Source: DASXRA01 sp036558905 (GTDB lineage Bacteria > Actinomycetota > Actinomycetes > Mycobacteriales > Jatrophihabitantaceae). Taken from it: a stretch of 64,000 nucleotides of DNA. Shown here one piece after another: positions 49,820-57,696 of the stretch. Within the stretch, counting starts at the first letter, position 1, and the number at the start of each line of letters is the position of its first letter. The notes beneath the pieces are model-generated. The model did not search any database. It saw only the letters and a program-made list of their open reading frames with translations, and was not told the origin of the DNA. Made by a program: the position numbers and the translations under genes. Location: the NCBI GenBank assembly GCA_036558905.1, contig DATBER010000148.1:1-64000 (forward strand). Reading direction: 5' to 3'.

Positions 49820-51814
49820 GTGGCGACCAGCACGTCGAGAAATGGCAAATCGGACTACACCGGCAGCTCCATCACCGTCCTCGAAGGGCTAGAAGCGGTT
49901 CGCAAACGCCCGAGCATGTACATCGGGTCGACCTCCGAGCGTGGCCTGCACCACCTGGTGTGGGAGGTGGTCGACAACTCCGTCGACGAAGCCCTGGCCG
50001 GGTTCGCCGACCACATCGAGGTCACCCTGCTCGCCGACGGCGGGGTGCGCGTCGCCGACAACGGCCGCGGCATGCCGGTCGACATGCACCCGACCCAGAA
50101 GCGGCCGACCGTCGAGGTCATCCTCACGGTGCTGCACGCCGGTGGAAAGTTCGACGGCAAGGCGTATGCGGTGTCCGGCGGCCTGCACGGCGTGGGCGTA
50201 TCGGTGGTCAACGCGCTGTCGACGCAACTCATCGTCGAGATCGCCCGTGACGGCTATGAGTGGTCGCAGCCGTACAAGGCGCAGAAGCCGGCTGCCCCGC
50301 TGGTCAAGGGCGCCAAGACCAGGCGCACCGGCACCACGGTCACGTTCTGGGCCGACCCGACGATCTTCGAGACCACGACGTACTCGTTCGAGACGATCAG
50401 CCGCCGACTGCAGGAAATGGCCTTCCTCAACAAGGGGCTGACCATCGTGCTGCGCGACGAGCGGCCCGGCGTGATCTCCGAGGAGGGCGGCGAGGTCAAG
50501 AGTGACCCCAAGGAGGTCACCTACCACTACGCCGGCGGCATCGCCGACTTCGTCAAGCACCTCAACGCGACGAAGAACGCCATGCACAAGTCGGTCATCT
50601 ACTTCTCCGACCAGTACTCCGACGACAACCGCTACCGCATGTCGGTCGAGGTTGCGATGCAGTGGAACGAGTCGTACTCGGAGAGCGTCTACACGTTCGC
50701 GAACACGATCAACACCCACGAGGGCGGCACCCACGAGGAGGGCTTCCGCACCGCGCTCACCAGCGTGGTGAACAAGTGGGGCATCGACAAGAAGATCATC
50801 AAGGACACCAAGGACGATCGCCTGACCGGCGACGACATCCGCGAGGGTCTGGCGGCGATCATCTCGATCAAGCTCGGCGAACCGCAGTTCGAGGGTCAGA
50901 CCAAGACCAAGCTCGGCAACTCCGAGGCGAAGTCGTTCGTGCAGAAGGTGTGCAACGACTGGCTGGCCGACTGGTTCGAGCGCAACCCCGGCGAGGCCAA
51001 GGTCATCGTCACCAAGGCCACCCAGGCGGCGCGTGCCCGCAAGGCGGCGCAGACGGCTCGCAAGCTGGCTCGCAAGAATGCCCTCGACACGATGGGCATG
51101 CCGGGCAAGCTGTCCGACTGCCGCTCGACCGACCCGGCCGAGAGCGAGCTGTACATCGTCGAGGGTGACTCGGCCGGCGGCTCGGCCAAGTCCTGCCGCG
51201 ACTCGATGTTCCAGGCGATCCTGCCGATCCGTGGCAAGATCATCAACGTCGAGAAGGCGCGCATCGACCGGGTGCTGAAGAACACCGAGGTCCAGGCACT
51301 GATCACCGCGCTCGGCACCGGCATCCACGACGACTTCGACATCACGAAGCTGCGCTATCACAAGATCATCCTGATGGCCGATGCCGACGTCGACGGCCAG
51401 CACATCACCACGCTGCTGCTGACCCTGCTGTTCCGGTTCATGCGCCCGCTGATCGAGAACGGGCACGTCTACCTCGCTGCCCCACCGCTGTACAAGATCA
51501 AGTGGACGAAGTCCGACCCGGAGTACGCGTACACCGAGAAGGAGAAGGACGGGCTGGTCAAGGCAGGGCTGGAGGCCGGCCGCCGGCTGCCCAAGGACGA
51601 TCCGCTACAGCGGTACAAGGGCCTCGGCGAGATGAACGCCAAGGAACTGTGGGAGACCACGATGGACCCGGCCCGCCGCATCCTGCGCCTGGTCACCCTC
51701 GACGACGCCGCGACGGCCGACGAGCTGTTCAGCGTGCTGATGGGCGAGGACGTCGAGGCCCGGCGGTCGTTCATCGTGCGCAACGCACACGACGTGCGCT
51801 TCCTTGACATCTGA
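49820..51814 (+). CDS. gyrB: DNA gyrase subunit B
   Basis: The 664-residue subunit has a GHKL ATPase domain (VLEGLEAVRKRPSMYIGSTS, EVVDNSVDEALAGFADHIEV, DNGRGMPVDMH, SGGLHGVGVSVVNALS). A TOPRIM domain follows (YIVEGDSAGGSAKSCRDSMF, LPIRGKIINVEKARIDRVLK, MADADVDGQHI). The C-terminal gyrase tail is QRYKGLGEMNAKELWETTMD. With GyrA it introduces negative supercoils. The GTG start (VATSTSRNGKSDYTGSSITV) has GAAGGAG eight bases upstream. The 262 bp before it contain no gene. Confidence 0.97.
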   Translation: MATSTSRNGKSDYTGSSITVLEGLEAVRKRPSMYIGSTSERGLHHLVWEVVDNSVDEALAGFADHIEVTLLADGGVRVADNGRGMPVDMHPTQKRPTVEVILTVLHAGGKFDGKAYAVSGGLHGVGVSVVNALSTQLIVEIARDGYEWSQPYKAQKPAAPLVKGAKTRRTGTTVTFWADPTIFETTTYSFETISRRLQEMAFLNKGLTIVLRDERPGVISEEGGEVKSDPKEVTYHYAGGIADFVKHLNATKNAMHKSVIYFSDQYSDDNRYRMSVEVAMQWNESYSESVYTFANTINTHEGGTHEEGFRTALTSVVNKWGIDKKIIKDTKDDRLTGDDIREGLAAIISIKLGEPQFEGQTKTKLGNSEAKSFVQKVCNDWLADWFERNPGEAKVIVTKATQAARARKAAQTARKLARKNALDTMGMPGKLSDCRSTDPAESELYIVEGDSAGGSAKSCRDSMFQAILPIRGKIINVEKARIDRVLKNTEVQALITALGTGIHDDFDITKLRYHKIILMADADVDGQHITTLLLTLLFRFMRPLIENGHVYLAAPPLYKIKWTKSDPEYAYTEKEKDGLVKAGLEAGRRLPKDDPLQRYKGLGEMNAKELWETTMDPARRILRLVTLDDAATADELFSVLMGEDVEARRSFIVRNAHDVRFLDI

Positions 51815-51855
51815 GATATCTGAGACTGCCGAAGCTGGTCCGGAAAGGCACCCGT

Positions 51856-54324
51856 ATGACTGAAACCACTGGCTTCGACCGCATCGAGCCGGTCGACATC
51901 CAGGCCGAGATGCAGCGCAGCTACATCGACTACGCCATGTCGGTGATCATCGGGCGGGCTCTGCCCGATGTGCGCGACGGCCTCAAGCCGGTGCACCGCA
52001 AGATCCTCTACGGCATGTACGACTCCGGGTTCCGGCCGGACCGCAACTACGTGAAGTGCGGGCGCGTCGTCGGCGACGTGATGGGCAACTACCACCCGCA
52101 CGGCGACACCGCCCTCTACGACGCCCTGGTCCGGATGGCCCAGCCGTGGTCGCTGCGCTACCCGATGATCGACCCGCAGGGCAACTTCGGCTCGCCCGGC
52201 AACGACCCGGCGGCGGCGTACCGGTACACCGAGTGCCGGCTGGCCCCGCTGGCCATGCACATGTTGGCCGACATCGACAAGGACACCGTCGACTTCACCC
52301 CCAACTACGCCGGCAACACCGAGGAGCCGGTGATCCTGCCGGCCCGGTTCCCGAACCTGCTGGTCAACGGCGCCGAGGGCATCGCGGTCGGCATGGCCAC
52401 CCGCATCCCGCCGCACAACCTGCGCGAGGTCGCGGCCGGGGTCGTCTACGCCCTCGAGCACCCGGACGCCACCCAGGAGGAGCTGCTCGAGAAGCTGATC
52501 GAGCTCATCCCCGGCCCGGACTTCCCGACCAAGGCGCTGATCGTCGGCCGCGACGGCATCGAGGACGCGTACCGCACCGGCCGCGGCTCGATCCGGATGC
52601 GCGCCGTGGTGAACGTCGAGGAGGACGTCAAGGGCCGCACCATCCTGGTGGCCACCGAGCTGCCCTACCAGGTGAACCCCGACAACCTCGTCGAGAACAT
52701 CGCCCAGCTGGCCAAGGACGGCAAGGTCGCCGGCATCGCCGACATCAACGACGAGTCGTCCGACCGCATCGGCATGCGCATCGTCGTCACGCTCAAGCGC
52801 GACGCGGTGGCCAAGGTGGTGCTGAACAACCTGTTCAAGCACACCCAGCTGCAGACGACCTTCGGCGCCAACATGCTGGCCATCGTCGACGGTGTGCCGC
52901 GCACGCTGCGCATCGACCAGTTCGTCTCGCACTACGTCGAGCACCAGGTCGAGGTCATCGTCCGGCGCACCCGGTTCCTGCTGGCCAAGGCCGAGGAGCG
53001 CATCCACATCCTGCGCGGTCTGCTCAAGGCGCTGGACCAGCTCGACGCGGTGATCGCCCTGATCCGCGCGTCCGAGTCGGCCGACACCGCCCGCACCGGC
53101 CTGATGGAGCTGCTCGACATCGACGAGGTCCAGGCCACCGCCATCCTCGACATGCAGCTGCGCCGGTTGGCCGCCCTCGAACGGCAGCGGATCATCGACG
53201 AGCACGACGAGATCGCCGCGCAGATCGACGACTACAACGACATCCTGGCCAAGCCGGGCCGGCAGCGGGCCATCGTCCGCGACGAATTGGCCGAGATCGT
53301 CGAGAAGCACGGCGACGAGCGGCGCACCCGGCTGGTCCCCTACGACGGCGACGTCAGCGTCGAGGACCTGATCGCGCAGGAAGACGTCGTGGTCACGATC
53401 ACCCGCACCGGCTACGCCAAGCGGACCAAGACCGACCTGTACCGGGCCCAGCGCCGAGGCGGCAAAGGCGTGCAGGGCGCGGGCCTGAAGACCGACGACA
53501 TCGTCGAGCACTTCTTCGTCAGCTCGACGCACGACTGGATCCTGTTCTTCACCAACAAGGGCCGCGTCTACCGGACCAAGGCCTACGAGCTGCCCGAGGC
53601 CAACCGCAACGCACGCGGGCAGCATGTTGCCAACCTGCTTGCGTTCCAGCCGGACGAGACGATCGCCGAGGTCATCGCCATCCCGAACTACGAGGTGGCG
53701 CCGTACCTCGTGCTGGCAACGAAGACCGGGCTGGTCAAGAAGACGAAGCTCACCGACTTCGACTCCAACCGGGCCGGCGGCGTCATCGCGATCAACCTGC
53801 GCGAGGACGACGAGTTGATCGACGCCGCGTTGATCTCGGCCGACGACGACCTGCTGCTGGTCAGCCGCCGGGCCATGTCGATCCGGTTCAAGGCCGACGA
53901 CGACTCGCTGCGGCCGATGGGCCGGGCCACTTCGGGTGTTATCGGCATGCGATTTGCCGGTAGCGACGAGTTGCTCGCCATGGAGGTCGTACGTGACGAG
54001 AACGCCGAGATCCTGGTGGCCACCGAGGGTGGATACGCCAAGCGGACCAAGATCGAGGAGTATCCGCAGCAGGGCCGAGGCGGCAAGGGGGTGCTCACGG
54101 CGCGTATCGTGTCCACCCGAGGTGGGCTGGTCGGCGCCATCGCCGTCCGGCCCGAGGACGAGGTCTACGCGATCACGTCCGACGGCGTGGTCATCCGAAC
54201 GAAGGCTGCGGAGGTCCGCCGGGCACAACGACAGACGATGGGCGTACGGCTGATGAACTTGCCCGACGGCGTGAACCTGGTCGCCATCGCCCGCAATGCC
54301 GACGAGCCGGACGAGCAGGAATGA
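51856..54324 (+). CDS. gyrA: DNA gyrase subunit A
   Basis: The 822-residue subunit has the catalytic Tyr124 in AAYRYTECRLAPLA. The quinolone-resistance region reads GNYHPHGDTALYDALVRMAQ, with Thr at the position of E. coli Ser83. The breakage-reunion domain is followed by a C-terminal beta-pinwheel containing the GyrA box QRRGGKG in RAQRRGGKGVQGAGLKTDDI. It cuts and rejoins DNA with GyrB. It starts 41 bases after gyrB. Confidence 0.97.
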   Translation: MTETTGFDRIEPVDIQAEMQRSYIDYAMSVIIGRALPDVRDGLKPVHRKILYGMYDSGFRPDRNYVKCGRVVGDVMGNYHPHGDTALYDALVRMAQPWSLRYPMIDPQGNFGSPGNDPAAAYRYTECRLAPLAMHMLADIDKDTVDFTPNYAGNTEEPVILPARFPNLLVNGAEGIAVGMATRIPPHNLREVAAGVVYALEHPDATQEELLEKLIELIPGPDFPTKALIVGRDGIEDAYRTGRGSIRMRAVVNVEEDVKGRTILVATELPYQVNPDNLVENIAQLAKDGKVAGIADINDESSDRIGMRIVVTLKRDAVAKVVLNNLFKHTQLQTTFGANMLAIVDGVPRTLRIDQFVSHYVEHQVEVIVRRTRFLLAKAEERIHILRGLLKALDQLDAVIALIRASESADTARTGLMELLDIDEVQATAILDMQLRRLAALERQRIIDEHDEIAAQIDDYNDILAKPGRQRAIVRDELAEIVEKHGDERRTRLVPYDGDVSVEDLIAQEDVVVTITRTGYAKRTKTDLYRAQRRGGKGVQGAGLKTDDIVEHFFVSSTHDWILFFTNKGRVYRTKAYELPEANRNARGQHVANLLAFQPDETIAEVIAIPNYEVAPYLVLATKTGLVKKTKLTDFDSNRAGGVIAINLREDDELIDAALISADDDLLLVSRRAMSIRFKADDDSLRPMGRATSGVIGMRFAGSDELLAMEVVRDENAEILVATEGGYAKRTKIEEYPQQGRGGKGVLTARIVSTRGGLVGAIAVRPEDEVYAITSDGVVIRTKAAEVRRAQRQTMGVRLMNLPDGVNLVAIARNADEPDEQE

Positions 54325-54364
54325 GTGATTAGCGAGTGAGCGGTACGACCAGGCAGGGCGCGCC

Positions 54365-55345
54365 ATGACCGGCCCGCGCTACCCGCGCGAGACGTTCGCG
54401 CCGCCCGAGTCGACCTTCCCCGCCAGCGGCGACGAGCCGAACGGCTCGGGCCACGGTCCGAACGGGGCGCCCGAGGACAACGTCGACGAGACCCGTCCCC
54501 GGGCGTTCGGGGTCCCGGGCACCGGGCCGGCCGGCGGCTTCGAGCCGCGGCCGTTCGCGTCGGTCCCGCTGAACGAGTCCGGGCCTTCCGGCGGTCACGA
54601 CGGCTTCAGCGAGCCGACGTTAGCCGGTGGCTCGTTCACCGCCCCGGACGGGCCGCCCCTGGGTGGCCCGCACGACCAGGGCTTCGGCGACACCACCGCT
54701 GCCTACCCCGGACCCCCGGCCGGTGAGGCGCCGCCGAGCTTCCCCGAGGGGCCGGCGTACGCCGAGGCGCCGACCAGCTTCGCCGAGCCTCACGGTGGCT
54801 ACGGGCTGGGCGACCGCCCACCGACCTTCGACCGCCCTGGTATGGGTCCGAGCGACGGCTTCAGCGAGCCCACCGTGGGAATCGCCGGCCCGATCGCCGG
54901 CCCGGTCGGTGGCATGGCCCCGCCGATGGGTCCGCCGCCAGGCGTCGGCGCGCCGACCGGAGCCCGACCCAGGCCACAGCAACGGGCTCGCGGCCCGCGC
55001 CGGGCCAAGCTGCAGCTGCGCCACATCAATCCGTGGACGGTCCTCAAGTTCTCCTGCGTGCTGTCCGTGGCGCTGTTCTTCGTCTGGCTGATCACGATCG
55101 GTCTGCTCTACGGAATCCTGCAGGCGGCCGGCGTCATCGACCACATCAACAACGCGGTCACCACGATCAACGGCAACGGCTCGAAGGAGCCGGTCACACC
55201 GGGACTGGTCTTCGGCGGTTCGGCGATCCTCGGCGTCATCAACGTCGTGTTGTTCATCGCCTTGTCGACGGTCGGATCGGTCGTCTACAACCTGTGCGCC
55301 GATCTGGTCGGCGGCATCGAGGTGACCTTGTCCGAACGCGAGTAG
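54365..55345 (+). CDS. DUF3566 transmembrane protein (Rv0007-like)
   Basis: The 326-residue protein has a Pro/Gly-rich disordered N-terminal part of about 210 residues. The DUF3566 membrane domain follows: RRAKLQLRHINPWTVLKFSC, then VLSVALFFVWLITIGLLYGI, and later ILGVINVVLFIALSTVGSVV. The last residues DLVGGIEVTLSERE are typical. Rv0007 holds the same place after gyrA, before tRNA-Ile; function is not established. There is no signal peptide, so the long tail is probably cytoplasmic. Confidence 0.92.
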   Translation: MTGPRYPRETFAPPESTFPASGDEPNGSGHGPNGAPEDNVDETRPRAFGVPGTGPAGGFEPRPFASVPLNESGPSGGHDGFSEPTLAGGSFTAPDGPPLGGPHDQGFGDTTAAYPGPPAGEAPPSFPEGPAYAEAPTSFAEPHGGYGLGDRPPTFDRPGMGPSDGFSEPTVGIAGPIAGPVGGMAPPMGPPPGVGAPTGARPRPQQRARGPRRAKLQLRHINPWTVLKFSCVLSVALFFVWLITIGLLYGILQAAGVIDHINNAVTTINGNGSKEPVTPGLVFGGSAILGVINVVLFIALSTVGSVVYNLCADLVGGIEVTLSERE

Positions 55346-55410
55346 CCCAGTCCGGATACCGGTTGGAGCGCCGAATCGGCGCCCGGTAGGCTGACTGCTC
55401 GCGTCCTAGC

Positions 55411-55484
55411 GGGCCTGTAGCTCAGACGGTTAGAGCGCATCCCTGATAAGGATGAGGCCGGAGGTTCAAGTCCTCCCAGGCCCA
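55411..55484 (+). tRNA. tRNA-Ile (anticodon GAT)
   Basis: The cloverleaf has acceptor stem GGGCCTG/CAGGCCC, D-arm GCTCAGACGGTTAGAGC, anticodon loop CTGATAA (GAT), T-arm GGAGGTTCAAGTCCTCC and discriminator A. The 3' CCA is not encoded. Its position downstream of gyrA is conserved in actinobacteria. Confidence 0.97.
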
Positions 55485-55499
55485 CCGCTTGTCGTGAAT

Positions 55500-55522
55500 C
55501 CGGACGTGGCCACCACGTCCGG
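55500..55522. terminator. Hairpin after tRNA-Ile
   Basis: CCGGACGTGG and CCACGTCCGG form a perfect 10-bp stem with a 3-base loop, placed 16 bp after the tRNA and 20 bp before the DLW-39 start. There is no T-run, so it may be a processing or attenuation structure rather than a full terminator. Confidence 0.5.
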
Positions 55523-55542
55523 TCGATCCGAAAGGTGCTTCC

Positions 55543-55680
55543 GTGCCGAAGCTGCTCGTGTTGGCGGCCGCCGTCGCCGGAGTCGCCACCCTGGCCCGCA
55601 AGCGCGCGTCCGGGCAGGCCCGCTCGGCGCTGTGGCGCGAGGCGACCAAGGACACGCCGCGCGCCGGGTCGCAGTCGTAG
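55543..55680 (+). CDS. DLW-39 family miniprotein
   Basis: The 45-residue product reads VPKLLVLAAAVAGVATLARK and then SALWREATKDTP. It is a short membrane-anchored peptide of the actinobacterial DLW-39 family; the eponymous D-L-W is A-L-W here. It sits between tRNA-Ile and tRNA-Ala as in other actinobacteria. Function unknown. AAAGG lies seven bases before the GTG. Confidence 0.85.
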   Translation: MPKLLVLAAAVAGVATLARKRASGQARSALWREATKDTPRAGSQS

Positions 55681-55703
55681 GCTGATCCCGCGGGATCCGT
55701 CCC

Positions 55704-55776
55704 GGGGACGTAGCTCAATTGGCAGAGCACCGCCTTTGCAAGGCGGGGGTTAGGGGTTCGATTCCCCTCGTCTCCA
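55704..55776 (+). tRNA. tRNA-Ala (anticodon TGC)
   Basis: The cloverleaf has acceptor stem GGGGACG/CGTCTCC with one G-T pair, D-arm GCTCAATTGGCAGAGC, anticodon loop TTTGCAA (TGC), T-arm AGGGGTTCGATTCCCCT and discriminator A. CCA is not encoded. Confidence 0.97.
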
Positions 55777-55901
55777 CCCTCTTCGTTGGGCAGCCCGTTG
55801 TAGTACGTCGCCTATGCCGACGAGCGGACCCGGCTGGCACGATCTCGCGCCAGGGCCGGGTCCGCGCGGCGGCTTCCACCCGAAGGCGGAGGACTGCGCG
55901 C

Positions 55902-56477
55902 TCAGGCGGCCGGTGGCCAGGTCAACAAGCGCTGCATGTCGGCCAGCTCGGCGGCGGTCGGGCCGTCGAGCTCGTCCATCTCGGCGAGGGCGTCGACGGC
56001 CTCGGCGATGATCCGCTCGTTCACGGTGCGGGCCTGTCGGGCCACCTCGCCGGCTGCGGGATTGGACGGCGCTGAGCGGTAGTACACGGTCGAGCTGTCC
56101 TGCTGGCGGGCATCGCCCACCCGCAGACCCTCGCGGATCACCGTGGCGACCGGCTCGCCGGCGAGTACGCGCTGGCGCAAGGCCCATACCTCGCCCGGGC
56201 TGAGCGCCGCCCACACCCCGTGCAGCACGTCGGTGGACAGCGCGAAGATCAGGCACGATCGGCGGGCCGGGCAGGTGGCGCAGATGTCGATAACGGGGGC
56301 CGGGATATGGCTGTGCGGTTCGGGAAACCACCAGTCGCCGCCCACCTGGGCGCAGGCCGCATCGTGCTGCCACGACGGCGCGCTCGTATCTGTGATGGTC
56401 GTGGCGGCGGGGCCCGCCGACGGTATGGCCCGTTCTCCGGTCGGACCCGGTTCGTCGGCGTAAGCAGGAGCTCCCAT
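55902..56477 (-). CDS. WhiB-like iron-sulfur transcription factor (divergent)
   Basis: The 191-residue protein carries the four cluster-ligating Cys of WhiB proteins: Cys42 in HDAACAQVGGDWWFPEP, then Cys66, Cys69 and Cys75 in DICATCPARRSCLIFAL. The usual G-[VI]-W-G-G turn appears as GVWAALSPGE, and a long C-terminal helical extension of about 85 residues follows. It should bind a redox- or NO-sensitive [4Fe-4S] cluster and act with a sigma factor. The start is the ATG preceded by AAGGAGGTG six bases upstream; the frame continues open further upstream without support. Confidence 0.85.
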   Translation of the reverse strand: MGAPAYADEPGPTGERAIPSAGPAATTITDTSAPSWQHDAACAQVGGDWWFPEPHSHIPAPVIDICATCPARRSCLIFALSTDVLHGVWAALSPGEVWALRQRVLAGEPVATVIREGLRVGDARQQDSSTVYYRSAPSNPAAGEVARQARTVNERIIAEAVDALAEMDELDGPTAAELADMQRLLTWPPAA

Positions 56478-56676
56478 TTCCAACACCTCCTTGCCCTGCT
56501 TGTGCAGGTTAGCCATCAACGCGACCCGCGACGACGGTACCGAAGCCCGGGTCAACCGAGGAGGGTCCGGAGGGGACTGCCTCGATTGCGGACTGTATGG
56601 CTATGATTACACGATGCGTCCGGGAACTACGGACGGCTGATTGACAGCGACGCATCTGGACGGGTCGAATCAGACA

Positions 56677-57480
56677 ATGACCGCCACTCTCGTGCGCGAC
56701 TTGGTTCGCGACCTCGGAGCGGAGTCGGCGAGTCTGGATGCGCTGGTCGCGCCGTTGCCGCCCGAGAAGTGGGCCACCCCCACTCCGGCCGTCGGCTGGA
56801 CGATCGCCCATCAGATCGCCCACCTGGCCTGGACCGACCATCTCGTACTGATGTCGGCGACCGACGAGGAGGCATTCACCTCCGAGATCGCGCAGGCCAC
56901 CTCCGACCCCCGCGCCTACGTCGAAGCCGGTGCCCAGGATTTAGCCAGCGAAGAACCGGCCAAGCTGCTCACCCGATGGCGCGACGGTCTGGTGCAACTG
57001 GCCGAGGCGATCGCCCACCTGCCCGGCGGCACGCACATCGCCTGGTTCGGTCCGGGCATGAGCGCGGCCTCGATGGCCAGCGCGCGGATCATGGAGACCT
57101 GGGCGCACGGCCAGGACGTAGCCGACGCGCTGGGCATCACCCGTGAACCCAGCCAGCGACTGCGGCACGTCGCCCACATCGCGGTGGCGGCCCGCGGCTA
57201 CGCGTTCACGATGAACGGACTGCTGCCGCCCGAGGTCCCGATCCGGGTCGAGCTCGTCGCTCCCGACGGCGCCATCTGGACCTGGGGGCCGGCCGACGCG
57301 CCCGAGCGGGTAAGCGGTCCGGCGCTGGATTTCTGTCTGCTCGCAACCCAGCGGCGTCACCGCGACGACCTGTCCGTGATGGCCAAGGGCCCTAACGCCG
57401 ACGCCTGGCTGCGGATTGCGCAGGCATTCGCCGGGCCGCCCGGACCGGGGCGACTACCCGGCCAGTTCAGCAAAAACTAG
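56677..57480 (+). CDS. TIGR03084-type DinB/MDMPI-like metal-binding protein
   Basis: The 267-residue protein starts MTATLVRDLVRDLGAESASL. It shows the DinB/MDMPI helical bundle: PTPAVGWTIAHQIAHLAWTD with metal-ligand His, then ARIMETWAHGQDVADALGIT with a second His. The C-terminal part (VRVELVAPDGAIWTWGPADA, then DFCLLATQRRHRDDLSVMAK) is as in TIGR03084 proteins. It is likely a mycothiol- or thiol-dependent enzyme of unknown substrate. A TTGACA-N18-TCGAAT promoter-like pair would place the transcript start at the ATG itself (leaderless). Confidence 0.87.
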   Translation: MTATLVRDLVRDLGAESASLDALVAPLPPEKWATPTPAVGWTIAHQIAHLAWTDHLVLMSATDEEAFTSEIAQATSDPRAYVEAGAQDLASEEPAKLLTRWRDGLVQLAEAIAHLPGGTHIAWFGPGMSAASMASARIMETWAHGQDVADALGITREPSQRLRHVAHIAVAARGYAFTMNGLLPPEVPIRVELVAPDGAIWTWGPADAPERVSGPALDFCLLATQRRHRDDLSVMAKGPNADAWLRIAQAFAGPPGPGRLPGQFSKN

Positions 57481-57541
57481 AGCCGTCGCCACGCCTCGCG
57501 TGGGCGCAACTACTACGACGATGTAATGACGATGTATGGAA

Positions 57542-57562
57542 ACTTGTGCCATTGGCACAAGT
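57542..57562. promoter_or_regulatory. Long palindrome ACTTGTGCCA-T-TGGCACAAGT upstream of the S53 peptidase
   Basis: The perfect 10-bp inverted repeat around one base is centred 145 bp before the peptidase start. Its inner 13 bp (GTGCCA-N-TGGCAC) recur at 758-770 ahead of the TrmB/LuxR regulator. It is a likely dimer-binding operator; a weak -10-like TAGGTT follows at 57604. Confidence 0.7.
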
Positions 57563-57696
57563 GGCCGATCTGCTGCACTGGCGACGTTCGCACCGGCCGC
57601 ATAGGTTAACGCCCACGCGTGCCGGGCCCTGATGTCAGGAACCGTCCGGATCAGGCAGGCTCACGCGCATCCATACACCAACGTGGGGGTATGCAC

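Noticed and set aside
51469..54366. A 965-codon open frame on the minus strand opposite gyrA
   Set aside because: It mirrors gyrA in a GC-rich genome (third-codon-position bias), has no recognisable domain, and gyrA is certain.
55819..55900. Possible hairpin region between tRNA-Ala and the WhiB-like gene
   Set aside because: GC-rich with several short complementary words but no single convincing stem; not called as a terminator.
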